This document shows positions 1 to 8,848 of a DNA stretch of 61,762 bases, one piece after another. Position numbers and translations under genes: made by a program. The stretch's first letter is position 1; every line of letters begins with the position of its first letter. The notes beneath the pieces are model-generated. The model worked only from the letters and a program-made list of their open reading frames with translations. It was not told the DNA's origin and searched no databases. Origin of the DNA: Thermoplasmata archaeon (lineage in GTDB: Archaea; Thermoplasmatota; Thermoplasmata; Lutacidiplasmatales; UBA184); NCBI GenBank assembly GCA_030038095.1, contig JASHPK010000010.1, positions 66,309 to 128,070 on the forward strand, written 5' to 3'.

Positions 1-120
1 GGGAGGGAAGCGGATGGGGGTCCGTCGATATCGCCATGGAGTGTTGCGCTAGCCGGACCGTGGTATAGGGCTTGGGATTGACTCACCCGGAGTGCTCACC
101 GGCAGCCGGACCGCGCGAGC

Positions 121-528
121 TCAGCGGTTCATCCCCGGCGACCGGCGGGGTTCCGTCCCGGGCGAGCTCGGGGGGGCCGAGCACCCGTGGCGTCCCCGGT
201 AGGTCCACAACCGAAGGTACGCCGACCGAAGGAGCCACTCGACGGGTGGCGTCCGCTTGGCGATGCGGAGGCCGGGACGTCCGGCGATGAGCCCGATCCA
301 GGTCGGCATCGCTCCCGGTCCGCTCACCGTGCGTCCGCCCTCGACGATATGGAAGGATCCGAAGCGGAGGTCGGAAGCCATCCCTCCCAGGGTCCGATCC
401 GCCTCCGGTCCGTCGAGCGGAAGAATCGGAAGCGGGGACCGCGAGAGGCCGCGGGTGGCCCGTGCGAAGAAGGTGCAGGGACCGCACCGGGCGTCGAAGT
501 AGAGCACGGCCGGGGCAGGGGTCGTCAC
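121..528 (-). CDS. DCC-family thiol-disulfide oxidoreductase-like protein (DUF393)
   Basis: A 135-residue protein reading from a GTG start. Seen: a first beta strand followed by the family signature D-x-x-C-x-x-C (DARCGPC, residues 12-18), which names the DCC family, then a middle segment rich in hydrophobic residues and a conserved-looking WIGLIAGRPGLR stretch. Known of the family: small thioredoxin-fold proteins presumed to do thiol-disulfide exchange; substrates are not known. The frame stays open upstream to 615, but that extension is Arg-rich with no family similarity, so the GTG at 528 was preferred. The Arg- and Pro-rich tail after about residue 112 is unlike the family and may reflect high GC rather than function. 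It lies downstream of a membrane protein gene on the same strand. Confidence 0.72.
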   Translation of the reverse strand: MTTPAPAVLYFDARCGPCTFFARATRGLSRSPLPILPLDGPEADRTLGGMASDLRFGSFHIVEGGRTVSGPGAMPTWIGLIAGRPGLRIAKRTPPVEWLLRSAYLRLWTYRGRHGCSAPPSSPGTEPRRSPGMNR

Positions 529-595
529 GCGGCGGAGTACCGCCGGGGAGGCTAAGCGGTTGTGCACCCCGATCGTCCGGGTTCGTCGTCCCGTG

Positions 596-1318
596 TTACG
601 GCCGCACCGAGGCAAACGGCTGCCGTACGCCGGCGAGGACGAGCGCGGGAGCGAGGATGGCGAGCACCGGTGCGATCAGAAGTACGTACTGGGTCCCCGG
701 CACCGCGTACAGGAGCGCGATGAAGGGCCCCACGAGCACGAGGAGCAGCAGGAGGTAGAGGACCGCCGAGCCCGCGAGCGCGCCTCGCACGAAGCGGTGG
801 CCGGCGAAGAACAGTCCGAGGACGATCCCGAGACCTCCGAGCCAGGTCAGCGCGAAGCCGAGCAATCCGGAGTACGCCCCGATCGGCTGATTCGACCGAA
901 GGCAGCTCAGCGCATGCGACGGAGAACCATGCAGGCAGGTCTGAAGCGAACTGGTCGAGCTGAGGATAACCGCCGCGAGGACGACGATGAGAAGGAAGCC
1001 GATCGATCCGATGAGGCAGAGCACCGAGGCGATCCAGAACCGTGACTCCACCTTGCGCAACGTCGCGAACGCCCGGCGATAGACGAACAGCGAGATGAGG
1101 AACAGGATGGCTCCGGCGAGGAGCAGGATCGACAGGTCCTCGATGAGCGTCGAGCTGAAGGTGAAGAAACCGCCCGGATTGTACGTCGCGAGATAGAGAA
1201 AGATCAGGGGCAGCGCGATCGTGAGCACCGCGGCGACGAGTCCGAGCCCCGCCCCCAGGGCGAGGCGGCGGGCCCCCTGCTGGTCCTCGTCGCGCGCCGG
1301 CATCCGGTCGGCGTTCAT
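596..1318 (-). CDS. Polytopic membrane protein, possibly DUF973-like
   Basis: A 240-residue protein with a short charged N-terminus and about six strongly hydrophobic segments (around residues 20-45, 60-82, 97-120, 145-170, 175-198 and 205-230). No catalytic motif can be seen. One loop between segments three and four carries two cysteines (about residues 128 and 138). The overall pattern resembles the archaeal DUF973 family of uncharacterised Thermoplasmata membrane proteins, but this is a guess from topology and composition. The ATG start directly follows a short upstream region; the 3' end runs to within 70 bases of the DCC protein start, so the two may be cotranscribed. Confidence 0.7.
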   Translation of the reverse strand: MNADRMPARDEDQQGARRLALGAGLGLVAAVLTIALPLIFLYLATYNPGGFFTFSSTLIEDLSILLLAGAILFLISLFVYRRAFATLRKVESRFWIASVLCLIGSIGFLLIVVLAAVILSSTSSLQTCLHGSPSHALSCLRSNQPIGAYSGLLGFALTWLGGLGIVLGLFFAGHRFVRGALAGSAVLYLLLLLVLVGPFIALLYAVPGTQYVLLIAPVLAILAPALVLAGVRQPFASVRP

Positions 1319-1376
1319 GCACTCGCGAGCCTGCGGCGTCCTTAAAGAGCCGGCGGTCGACCCGCAACCGCGCCGG

Positions 1377-1610
1377 TTATGGATGCGGCTTGTCCTCGTA
1401 GTCGAAGTAGATGCGGACCAGCGCGCGGAACTCCGTTACCTTGTTTCCTGAGATGGCTCCCTCGAACTCCGCGACTCGGAACCACTTCATGCCGCGGACG
1501 GTGTGGCCCGCGGTCGTGATGGCGTTCTGCACGGCGTGGGCAAAGCTCTCGGGATCGCTTCCGACGACTTCGGTGACTCGCTGGACCATGGTCCCCTCGA
1601 AGGTCGACAT
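1377..1610 (-). CDS. Dodecin (flavin-binding homododecamer subunit)
   Basis: A 77-residue protein matching dodecin from end to end: the opening strand with VTEVVGSDPESF, the helix AHAVQNAITTAGHT, the strand GMKWFRVAEFEG and the closing strand RALVRIYFDYED. Known of the family: dodecins assemble into hollow dodecamers that bind and quench flavins (riboflavin and lumichrome in haloarchaea). The Trp in MKWF (about residue 42) is at the position that stacks on the flavin in characterised dodecins. The gene stands alone, read towards the membrane protein gene. An AT-rich block around 1697-1706 (ATTAATAG) upstream could be its TATA element, though about 85 bases from the ATG. Confidence 0.9.
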   Translation of the reverse strand: MSTFEGTMVQRVTEVVGSDPESFAHAVQNAITTAGHTVRGMKWFRVAEFEGAISGNKVTEFRALVRIYFDYEDKPHP

Positions 1611-1856
1611 CCCTTGAGGGATAAGAAGGACCGCGTGGGGGTCGTCGTTCGAGCTTCCCCGGGAGGAGCCGACCGGTTCGCCAGCGTCGAGCCGTCATAC
1701 CATTAATAGCCAGGGCCGATGGCGCTCCCAGCAGGGACGTGTCGCGACAACCCTCGCCGCGGGCTTCGGGAGAGGCGAAGCGTACGGTCCTCGGGTCCGG
1801 CGAGTCACACTCCTATCGAGTTACAAAGGCTCTATAGAGGTTTTCTACAGCACATT
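1611..1856. other. Divergent intergenic region with TATA-like elements
   Basis: This region separates the minus-strand dodecin gene from the plus-strand phosphoesterase gene. It holds ATTAATAG near 1699 and CTATAGAGG near 1832. The second lies about 25 bases before the ATG at 1857, which suggests a leaderless or nearly leaderless transcript for the phosphoesterase. No other structure was recognised. Confidence 0.35.
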
Positions 1857-3377
1857 ATGTTCGACAGTCGCTATGGATCTGGGAGGGGTTGGCCGTTGAC
1901 GAACGAGAGGGGTCGAGGGTGGATCGTTCCGGCTCTCGCGGTCGTTGCGGTCGGGCTGATTCTGCTCTCTGCGCTCGGGACCGGCGTGTTGGCCGCGAAC
2001 GTGAGCGTGACCGCATCCCCGGTCGGAACGCCGGCTCCGAGGGCCGGGTCTGCGACCTCGGGCGGGACAACCCTCCCCACCCCGATCCAGCACGTTTTCC
2101 TGATCCTGATGGAGAACGAGCAGACCGGAATCATCTACAACAAGGAGCCTTACGAGACATCGCTCGCGAAGACCTACGCGTGGGGCGGGGACGCGAACTC
2201 GAACCCCGACCATGTCGGGTACTACGCGATCTGTCATCCCTCGGCCCCCAACTATCTGTCGCTCACCTCGGGGCAATCCCTCCAGTGTGGTTCCGACAGT
2301 TACAGCGTGTACAAGGTGAACAACCTCGGGAACGAGCTGCAGCAGGCCAAGCTCTCGTGGGTCGACTACGAGGAGGGCGCCAGCGTAACCTGCCAGACGT
2401 ACAACAGCGGGCTCTATGTGGTGCGGCACAATCCGTTCACCTACTACTCCGACCTCCGACCCAACGTCACCGGGGGGGTCTGCGACACCCACGTGCTGCC
2501 GATCGCGAACCTGACGAACGATTACCCGTACAACTCGACGCCGCCGGCGTTCACGTACATCGCGCCGAATATTCTCGATGACGGCCACAACACCAACGCG
2601 ACGTACGGGGACGACTGGCTGTCGACCTTCATCCCGAAGTTGATCGCGGCGCCGTGGTTCTCGAGCTCGGTGATCTTCATCACCTACGATGAGGCCTACG
2701 AGCCCAGCGGGGCGTACAACACCTCGGGGTACGACGGACTCATCGGGGGCCCGGTCTTCACGGCCGCGGTCAGCCCCTACACCAAGGGGATGGGGGCGCT
2801 CGCGGTCAACGCCTCGCACTACGATCTGCTCAGTACGATCGAGTGGCTCCTCGGCCTTCCCGGCACCGGCACGGGGCATGACGACACGCCGGAGTTCCCG
2901 GCCATCACCGCTTGGTTCAAGCCGAAGCTGTTCGGGCCGGGCGTGGACCTGCCCTATACGCGGCTCCCGTACGCGAACCTCAGCGGGTACGATCTTCGCG
3001 GAGACGACCTCGAGTACGCCAACCTGACGGGGGCCGACCTCGCGGGCGCCAATCTGCGCGGAGCGTACCTTCAGTACGCGGACCTTGCCAACGCGAGCCT
3101 CGTCGGGGCCGATCTCCGCGAGGCGGACCTGCAATACGCCGACCTCTCAGGGGCCTCGCTCGGCGGGGCCGACTTCGCGGGGGCCTCGCTCGAGTACGCG
3201 AACCTCGGAGCAGCGGTCCTGACCGGGACCTCCGGCGATCCGACGGACTTCGACGGCGCGACCCTGGCCCAGGCCTACCTCAAGAACGCGGTCTGCGGAA
3301 GCCCGAACTACATCGTGGCGAGCGGCGCGAACACCAATGCGGTGTACGTGCCCACCGCGTGCAGCCCCCCTCTGTAG
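1857..3377 (+). CDS. Secreted phosphoesterase (phospholipase C/acid phosphatase-like) with pentapeptide repeats
   Basis: A 506-residue exported protein. Seen: an N-terminal hydrophobic segment (about residues 20-42, a signal peptide or anchor), then a domain of the phosphoesterase family (PF04185-like, alkaline phosphatase superfamily) with the opening VFLILMENEQ, the SAPNYLSLTSG block, the LDDGHN block and ITYDEAY, where the acidic and His residues would bind metal. From about residue 365 there are more than fifteen tandem pentapeptide repeats of A(D/N)LXX type (for example ADLAGANLRG), which form a right-handed beta helix. Known family members hydrolyse phosphomonoesters or phospholipids outside the cell. 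The pentapeptide tail is unusual for this family. Start chosen at the ATG just before the hydrophobic segment; an upstream in-frame ATG at 1719 would add an unlikely basic leader. Confidence 0.85.
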   Translation: MFDSRYGSGRGWPLTNERGRGWIVPALAVVAVGLILLSALGTGVLAANVSVTASPVGTPAPRAGSATSGGTTLPTPIQHVFLILMENEQTGIIYNKEPYETSLAKTYAWGGDANSNPDHVGYYAICHPSAPNYLSLTSGQSLQCGSDSYSVYKVNNLGNELQQAKLSWVDYEEGASVTCQTYNSGLYVVRHNPFTYYSDLRPNVTGGVCDTHVLPIANLTNDYPYNSTPPAFTYIAPNILDDGHNTNATYGDDWLSTFIPKLIAAPWFSSSVIFITYDEAYEPSGAYNTSGYDGLIGGPVFTAAVSPYTKGMGALAVNASHYDLLSTIEWLLGLPGTGTGHDDTPEFPAITAWFKPKLFGPGVDLPYTRLPYANLSGYDLRGDDLEYANLTGADLAGANLRGAYLQYADLANASLVGADLREADLQYADLSGASLGGADFAGASLEYANLGAAVLTGTSGDPTDFDGATLAQAYLKNAVCGSPNYIVASGANTNAVYVPTACSPPL

Positions 3378-3609
3378 CGATGGACGGGGGGGTCCCGGAG
3401 CGGTCGGGCCTCGCCGGCGGGACCCGTCGCGCCGGATCCCCTCTCGAGGGTCTGGCCGACCCGTTCCTCCAGCCTCAACCGTCCGGCGTTGCTCGGGTGA
3501 ACCACTCGTCGGCTCCCGGCGGAGGCCGCCCGATCGTCTCCGTACCGGTCGTCCTCGAAGTCCACGGACCGGATCCCCCGCGGGATGCCCCGACACGGCT
3601 TCCCGAGGT

Positions 3610-4590
3610 TCAGTCCCTCTCGTACTCCGCTCGATTGGCCACGAAGAGCGGATGGCCGTCTCGCAGGAAACGCCCGACGTTCTCAAGGGCCATGCGAAGC
3701 GCCCGCCGGTCGGAGGCTTCGAACGCATCGGCGGAATGGGGGGTGCCATAGAAGTTCGGCAGGCGCGCGAAGGGGTGCCGAGGGGCGAGGGTCCCCCGTT
3801 CGTAGTCCTCCTCCCACCAAACGTCGAACGCCGCGCGAAACTCGAGATGGGTTCTCAGATGCTCGTAGAGCGCGTCCTGGTCGACGGTCCCGGCGCGGCC
3901 CACGTTGACGAGCACCGCGTCCGGTCGCATCGCCAGCAACTCGCTCGTCCCGATCGATCCGGCCGTAGCCCGGGTGAGCGGCCGGGTTTCGAAGACGAAC
4001 GAACCCGCGCTGAGCGCGTCGTGGAGGCGCGTGGCGGGGAACATCTCCGCAACGCCGGGCGCCGGAGATCCCATCCGATTCAACCCGACGACCCTCGCGC
4101 CGAACGGCGCCAGCCGCTGGGCGATCGATCGACCGATTTCCCCGTACCCGAGGATCACGGCGGTCGCGTCGATCAAGGTCCGTTCGTGAGGCGGCGGGCG
4201 CAGGCGGCCCGATCGGACCATCGACTGCGAGGTGTGGAGGTCGCGGGCCGCGGCGAGAGCCAGCGCGAGGGCGTGCTCGGCCACGTAGGGAGCGAACCCG
4301 CCGACGTTGCCCGCGACCGCCACCGAACTCGGGAACCATTCGAAGGGAAAGCGGTCGAGCCCGGTCGAGACCTGTTGGACGAACTTCAGGTTCGGGGTCG
4401 TTCGTGCGTCGAATCCCGCGAAGTCGGTCCGTAGGCGTTCGGCGAGCATCGCCTTGACCGAACCCTGATCGGCGGGACGACCCGGGTCGAGGTACGCCCA
4501 GGGCGTTCCGGGAAGCACCTCCCCGACCAGCGCATCGACCTCGGGGCTCTTTCGCAGCGCCAGGAGGAGGACGGGCGACCTCTCGTTCAT
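3610..4590 (-). CDS. D-isomer-specific 2-hydroxyacid dehydrogenase (phosphoglycerate/glyoxylate reductase-like)
   Basis: A 326-residue cytosolic NAD(P)-dependent dehydrogenase. Seen: the Rossmann motif GYGEIGRSIAQRL near the middle, the RPLTRATAGSIG segment equivalent to the PLT block of the family, VNVGRAGTVDQDAL, and the late GTPHSADAF block carrying the catalytic His. These fit the two-domain 2-hydroxyacid dehydrogenase fold. The substrate (phosphoglycerate, glyoxylate, lactate or another 2-oxoacid) cannot be told; there is no C-terminal ACT domain, so it is less likely to be a classical serine-pathway SerA. An upstream ATG at 4620 would add ten residues; the second ATG (4590) gives a better first strand. 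It is isolated from other metabolic genes. Confidence 0.87.
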   Translation of the reverse strand: MNERSPVLLLALRKSPEVDALVGEVLPGTPWAYLDPGRPADQGSVKAMLAERLRTDFAGFDARTTPNLKFVQQVSTGLDRFPFEWFPSSVAVAGNVGGFAPYVAEHALALALAAARDLHTSQSMVRSGRLRPPPHERTLIDATAVILGYGEIGRSIAQRLAPFGARVVGLNRMGSPAPGVAEMFPATRLHDALSAGSFVFETRPLTRATAGSIGTSELLAMRPDAVLVNVGRAGTVDQDALYEHLRTHLEFRAAFDVWWEEDYERGTLAPRHPFARLPNFYGTPHSADAFEASDRRALRMALENVGRFLRDGHPLFVANRAEYERD

Positions 4591-4807
4591 CTTCCGATGG
4601 AACCGCCGACCCCACTTCACACTGGCGTGGCCGTCGTGCGCTCGGCCGCGGACGAGGGCCGCCGTCGGCCGTCCGTTCGTCCACTCCTCGGGCCCGGTGG
4701 CCCCGCGGAACGGGTCCTTCGCTCGGGTCTGATCGTGAAGTGGCGTTTGGGAGGGCCCTCGAAGGGCGACGGAACGAGACCCGACGGGCCTCGAGCTCCG
4801 ATGCCGG

Positions 4808-5092
4808 TCAGCACGCCCCGCGGGCGACGACCTCTTCGCAATGGGACGCGGGGGTCACGGTGAGGGTGCCCATCTGCCCGAAGGGGGCGAAGTACTTGCG
4901 GATCGTCTCCTCGTTCGACGCCTCGGCGATGACGTAGAGGTGGTGTTGGTGGTTCGTGACCGCGTCCCCGTGGATTCGGATCCCCGCTTTGGAGGCGTTC
5001 TGAATCAGCGCCAGGAGCCCGGCCGCCATCTGCGGGTTGCGGGCGGGGCATTGTTCGGCCGGATGCGTGTGCTCGGTGACGAAGAGCGGCAT
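4808..5092 (-). CDS. Small conserved protein of unknown function (ferredoxin-like fold type)
   Basis: A 94-residue protein. Seen: an N-terminal strand with MPLFVTEHTHPAEQCPA, alternating helix and strand elements, a QHHLYVIAEA strand and a C-terminal PASHCEEVVARGAC. The paired Cys/His at both ends (EHTH..C and C..C) resemble a small uncharacterised family of about 95 residues, known mostly from bacteria, that opens with the same MPLFV-x-x-H-x-H pattern and ends in RG-x-C. The reaction is unknown; a metal or redox role is only a guess from the Cys/His content. The frame extends upstream far beyond the ATG at 5092, but that extension crosses the tRNA-Val gene and lysO in antiphase and is not coding. 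Confidence 0.7.
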   Translation of the reverse strand: MPLFVTEHTHPAEQCPARNPQMAAGLLALIQNASKAGIRIHGDAVTNHQHHLYVIAEASNEETIRKYFAPFGQMGTLTVTPASHCEEVVARGAC

Positions 5093-5180
5093 GCCGTTCT
5101 CGGGAGTCGTTCGGGCCTTAAGCCTGACGAAGCCTGAGGAATCCGCCAGCCTCGACAGAAATTGCCAGGGGCCGGAACCG

Positions 5181-5219
5181 GGACCCGGGGGTTCGGGTCG
5201 GCCAAACGACCCCCGGTCC
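5181..5219 (-). other. GC-rich hairpin downstream of tRNA-Val
   Basis: On the minus strand, about 25 bases past the tRNA-Val 3' end, GGACCGGGGGTCG can pair with CGAACCCCCGGGTCC across a 10-base loop, about 13 base pairs with two bulged bases. It may mark the 3' boundary of the tRNA transcript; no T-run follows, so a terminator role is only possible. Confidence 0.35.
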
Positions 5220-5245
5220 GGGGCGGGCCGGAGGATCCGGGGCCA

Positions 5246-5318
5246 TGGGCTCGGCCGGATTCGAACCGGCGACCTTCGCTGTGTGAGAGCGACGTCGTAA
5301 CCGCTGGACCACGAGCCC
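5246..5318 (-). tRNA. tRNA-Val (anticodon CAC)
   Basis: Read on the minus strand this 73-base gene folds as a cloverleaf. The acceptor stem is GGGCTCG paired with CGAGCCC, the anticodon stem TCGCT paired with AGCGA around the loop CTCACAC (anticodon CAC), and the T arm is GCCGG-TTCGAAT-CCGGC. The discriminator base is A. The CCA end is not encoded. No intron is seen. It lies between lysO and the small 94-residue gene, with lysO just upstream on the same strand. Confidence 0.95.
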
Positions 5319-5370
5319 GACGCGGGGAGCGAGTCGAGGCGGCCCTTAAGCCGTTCGACATGGGGTACCG

Positions 5371-6240
5371 CTATCGCGGCAGCGTGAGCGCCGCCGGGAC
5401 CACGAGGGTCGCGACGACCGTGAGCACGAGACCGCTCGCGATCGCGAGGCTCCCCGCGTCCCGGTCTCCGTAGCGAGTGACGAAATAGAGGGTGGTGTCC
5501 ATCGCCGTCGCTCCCCCCATCGCCACCAGGCCCTCGCCATGCAGTCGCCGGCCGAGGACCGGGGAGAGGATCATGGTAAGGTCCTCCCGAAGGAAGTTGG
5601 TGAGGAAGGCGAGGAGCCCGAGGACGGCCCCGGCCCGTGCGGCGACGAGCGGCCCGGCGAGGGAATAGAACCCGAACGCCATCGAGGCGGAGAGCGAGAT
5701 GCCGAACGGCACCTGAGCGACGAACGCGAAGGCCATCGCCCCGAGAGCCGCGCCCACGATCGCCGCCGTCAGGGGCAACCAGACCTCCCCCAGTCCCCGC
5801 GTTCGGAGCTGGAGGCCGAAACCGACCAGGGCAAGGAGGGCGTAGAGCGCCCCCTGGATCCCGAGGGCGGTCGGGAGCGCCACCCAGTGCCCGAGGAAGT
5901 ACCCGCCCACGAGCGCGGTGATCAGGGCGGCGGAGAACGGGAACCGTTCGTGCCGCTCCCTCGGATCGGGTGGTCTCGGCGCGATCGGCTTGAGGCGGAG
6001 CAGCAGGAAGAAGGTCCCCAGGGTCAGCCCGAGGATCAGCAGCGTGAACCCGAGGGCGACCGGTATCTCGAGGACGAGCGCGCTGGCCGGCACCTCGTTC
6101 AGGGAGGCCCCAAGGAGCCCCACCAGGACCACGACGCTCACGAGGGTCGCCCGGCCGACCCAGGGGCTGTCCGGCCGGACGATCCATCCGGCGAGGAGGC
6201 CGAGACCGAAGGCGAGGTAGAGAAACGGGTCGAACGCCAC
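5371..6240 (-). CDS. lysO: LysO-family (DUF340/YbjE) lysine exporter-like membrane protein
   Basis: A 289-residue membrane protein with about eight hydrophobic segments. Seen: the C-terminal half carries the family blocks FGFYSLAGPL and GGATAMDTTLYFV, in the same order as in bacterial LysO. Known of the family: LysO exports L-lysine in E. coli and confers resistance to thialysine. In this archaeon the substrate could be lysine or another cationic amino acid. The gene starts at an ATG 8 bases from the purA stop codon, so it could be cotranscribed with purA on the minus strand, and tRNA-Val follows it. Confidence 0.83.
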   Translation of the reverse strand: MAFDPFLYLAFGLGLLAGWIVRPDSPWVGRATLVSVVVLVGLLGASLNEVPASALVLEIPVALGFTLLILGLTLGTFFLLLRLKPIAPRPPDPRERHERFPFSAALITALVGGYFLGHWVALPTALGIQGALYALLALVGFGLQLRTRGLGEVWLPLTAAIVGAALGAMAFAFVAQVPFGISLSASMAFGFYSLAGPLVAARAGAVLGLLAFLTNFLREDLTMILSPVLGRRLHGEGLVAMGGATAMDTTLYFVTRYGDRDAGSLAIASGLVLTVVATLVVPAALTLPR

Positions 6241-6247
6241 AGGACCC

Positions 6248-7570
6248 TCAGCCCGACCATGCGGTCAGGCCGGGGCGGTGGCCCGGCGCGGTGAGCGGCA
6301 GGCAGATCGTCTCGTCCCGCTCCGGTCCGTATCCCACGTACTCGACCGGGACCCGAGTCTCCTCGGCGATGCGTTCGAGGAAGCGGCGCAGCGGAAGGGG
6401 CAGGGCTCCGGCCCCTTCCCGCCGGACCCGCCCCCGGAGACGTTCGTGGAACTCGGGCCAGCCAGCGAGGTTCTCGTAGACGGGCTGCGCCTTCGCGAGG
6501 TCGTCCGCGTTCGCGGGAAGGAGGTCGCGCACCGTCGACCCGTCGGGCATGACGTACTGCACGCAGACGGGCACCTCGTCGAGCCCGCCGAGCGCGTCGA
6601 CCTTCGTGATCGCGAGCGACGTGAACCCGTTGAGGCGGGAGACGTAGCGGAGCAGGACCAGGTCGAGCCAGCCACAGCGTCGAGGCCGGCCCGTCGTGGC
6701 GCCCCGTTCCCCGCCGACCCGGCGGAGATACTCGCCTTGCTCGCCCGTGTCCTCGGTCGGGAACGGGCCGGCCCCGACGCGGGTCGTGTAGGCCTTCGCA
6801 ACGCCCACCGCGTAGTCGAGCGCGGTCGGAGGGATCCCGGTCCCCACCAGCGCGCCGGCGCTCGTCGGGTGGGAGCTCGTCACGTAGGGGTAGGTGCCGA
6901 AGTCCACGTCGAGGAGCGCGCTCTGCGCCCCCTCGATCAGGATCGGCTCCTCGCGCTCGATCGCGCCCCAGAGGATCGGCTCCGTCGCCCGGATGAACGG
7001 GGCGAGCCGTGTCGCGACCTCGCCAAGCTGGCCGGCGAGGTCCGCGACCGGTAGCAGGTTCGCGAGGTGTCCCTTCGTCGCATAGAGGAGCTCGAGACGC
7101 TCCCTGAGGACCGCCGGCCGCGTGAGGTCGGCGAACCGGATCCCCCAGCGGCCGTACCGGTCCTCGTAGGCCGGCCCGACGCCCCGCCGGGTCGTCCCCA
7201 GCCCCGCGGTCGGGTTCTTTTTCGCGCGGAGCTCGTCCTCCCAGGCGTCCTCCGCCTCGTGGATGGGAAGGAGGGCGTGGGCCCGCTCGCTGATCACCAC
7301 CTCGCCCCGCCGCAGGCCCCTCCGTTCTAGTTCGAGGAGCTCCTCTTCGAGCTTGAACGGCTGGATCACCATCCCCGGTCCGCTGATGCCCGTGACGCCG
7401 TGGCGCAGCACGCCGCAGGCGAGCTGATGCAGGACGACCTTCCCCTCGGGAAGCCCGATCGTGTGGCCGGTGTTGGGGCCCCCTCCCGACCGCACGACGT
7501 AGCGGGCCCCCGCCGCGAGGAAGTCGCTGATCTTCCCCTTCGCCTCGTCCCCGAACTGCGCCCCGAGCAC
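6248..7570 (-). CDS. purA: Adenylosuccinate synthetase
   Basis: A protein of about 440 residues that joins IMP and aspartate using GTP, the first committed step to AMP. Seen: the GTP-binding opening GAQFGDEAKGKI (usual form GDEGKGK), the GGGPNTGHT block that matches the GGNNAGHT IMP site, the long GTTRRGVGPAYEDR segment, ILIEGAQSALLDVDFGTYPYVTSSH, and the late GWLDLVLLRY and TKVDALGG guanine-base blocks. Two core motifs carry substitutions (Gly to Ala in GDEAKGK; Asn-Ala to Asn-Thr in PNTGHT). The start is uncertain: the GTG at 7570 clips the first strand (TVTVVLGAQ), and no ATG, GTG or TTG lies just upstream in frame; a GTG about 35 codons earlier is possible. Divergent from the aminotransferase gene. 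Confidence 0.93.
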   Translation of the reverse strand: MLGAQFGDEAKGKISDFLAAGARYVVRSGGGPNTGHTIGLPEGKVVLHQLACGVLRHGVTGISGPGMVIQPFKLEEELLELERRGLRRGEVVISERAHALLPIHEAEDAWEDELRAKKNPTAGLGTTRRGVGPAYEDRYGRWGIRFADLTRPAVLRERLELLYATKGHLANLLPVADLAGQLGEVATRLAPFIRATEPILWGAIEREEPILIEGAQSALLDVDFGTYPYVTSSHPTSAGALVGTGIPPTALDYAVGVAKAYTTRVGAGPFPTEDTGEQGEYLRRVGGERGATTGRPRRCGWLDLVLLRYVSRLNGFTSLAITKVDALGGLDEVPVCVQYVMPDGSTVRDLLPANADDLAKAQPVYENLAGWPEFHERLRGRVRREGAGALPLPLRRFLERIAEETRVPVEYVGYGPERDETICLPLTAPGHRPGLTAWSG

Positions 7571-7714
7571 GACGGTGACGGTCGTGGTCCTCTCCCCGGA
7601 ACTCCCCGAGCGATGCGCATAGAAGGCCCTTGTGGGGCCGGGGGCGGGGCCGTGCCCAGCCGGCGCGCGGCTCGCCACAACGGTAAAGAGGGGGGGTCGG
7701 TCCGTCGGGCCGCC

Positions 7715-8848
7715 ATGGTCTCCGAGAGGGCCCGGCAGGTCGAGCTCTCGGGCATCCGCAAGATGTTCGAGGCGGCTCCGCCGAACTCGATCAACCTCGG
7801 GCTCGGCGAGCCCGACTTCGAGCCTCCGAAGGAGGCGATCGAGGAGATGGTCCGCGCGGTGCGCGGGGGCCTCAATCACTACGGCCCCTCGGCCGGGATC
7901 CCGGCGCTGCGCGAGAAGATCGCGGATGGGTATCGGGACCGGGACCCGTCGATCACGCGGGACAACGTCGTCGTCACCGGCAGCGCCTCGGAGGGGTTGA
8001 TGGCGGCGGCGCTCGCGCTCTACGACCCGGGGGACGAGGTCCTCGTGCCGGACCCGGGGTTCGTGCTCTACAGCCCCCACGCCCGGCTCGTGGGCGCGGT
8101 CCCCGTGCCGTACTCCCTGACCGAGGCCCATCGGTACCTGCCCGACCTCGGCGAGCTCGAGCAGAAGATCACCCCGAAGACCCGGGCGATCGTCGTCAAC
8201 AGTCCGTCGAACCCCACCGGGGCGGTCTTCCCGCGGTCGGTCGTCGACCGGATCTGCGCCTTGGCCGACCGCCACGAGCTCACGATCGTCTCGGACGAGG
8301 TCTACGAACGGATCGTCTACGGGGCCCCCGCCACCTCGTTCTGGGGCCGGTCCGACCGCGTGGTCGTGGCGAACTCCTTCTCGAAGACCCTCGCCGCGAC
8401 CGGATGGAGGATCGGCTTCCTCGTCGCCCCGCGGTCCCTCGCGGTCGAGCTGAATAAGATCCACTACCACATCATGGCGTGCCCGCCGACCCCGACGCAG
8501 GTCGCCGTGCTCGCGGGCCTCGAGTCGAGCGGCGACGCGATCGCGGAGATGGTCCGCGAGTTCCGGGCCCGCCGCGGTCTCGTCCTGCGGATCCTCCGAG
8601 GCATCCCGGGGCTCGACATCGTCCCCCCGCAGGGCGCCTTCTACGCGTTCCCGAGGTTCTCCTGGCCGAAGAGCGCGACCGAGGTTGCGACCGCGGTCCT
8701 CGCCCGCGGCGTGATCACGACGCCGGGGGACGCCTTCGGCTCGCTCGGGGCCTCCCACCTGCGGATCTCGTTTGCCGCCTCGCGGCCGAACCTCACGCGG
8801 GGGCTCGGGATCCTGCGCGAGTACGCCGAGGAGATCGCGGGCCGATGA
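7715..8848 (+). CDS. Class I/II PLP-dependent aminotransferase (aspartate-type)
   Basis: A 377-residue cytosolic aminotransferase of fold type I. Seen: the N-terminal INLGLGEPDF motif, NHYGPSAGIPALREKIA, VTGSASEGL for cofactor phosphate contacts, NSPSNPTGAVF, the YERIVY strand, and the Schiff-base lysine in SFSKTLAATGWRIGF; the C-terminal HLRISFAASRPNL carries the substrate-carboxylate arginine. Known relatives include aspartate, alanine and aromatic aminotransferases of archaea; substrate choice is not settled by sequence. The ATG at 7715 is preceded by a TAAAGAGG element about 30 bases upstream and shares the divergent promoter region with purA. Confidence 0.92.
   Translation: MVSERARQVELSGIRKMFEAAPPNSINLGLGEPDFEPPKEAIEEMVRAVRGGLNHYGPSAGIPALREKIADGYRDRDPSITRDNVVVTGSASEGLMAAALALYDPGDEVLVPDPGFVLYSPHARLVGAVPVPYSLTEAHRYLPDLGELEQKITPKTRAIVVNSPSNPTGAVFPRSVVDRICALADRHELTIVSDEVYERIVYGAPATSFWGRSDRVVVANSFSKTLAATGWRIGFLVAPRSLAVELNKIHYHIMACPPTPTQVAVLAGLESSGDAIAEMVREFRARRGLVLRILRGIPGLDIVPPQGAFYAFPRFSWPKSATEVATAVLARGVITTPGDAFGSLGASHLRISFAASRPNLTRGLGILREYAEEIAGR

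Noticed and set aside
7571-8758. N-terminal extension of the purA frame across the aminotransferase gene
   Set aside because: The extension is antisense to a clear aminotransferase and has no similarity to purA; purA begins near 7570.
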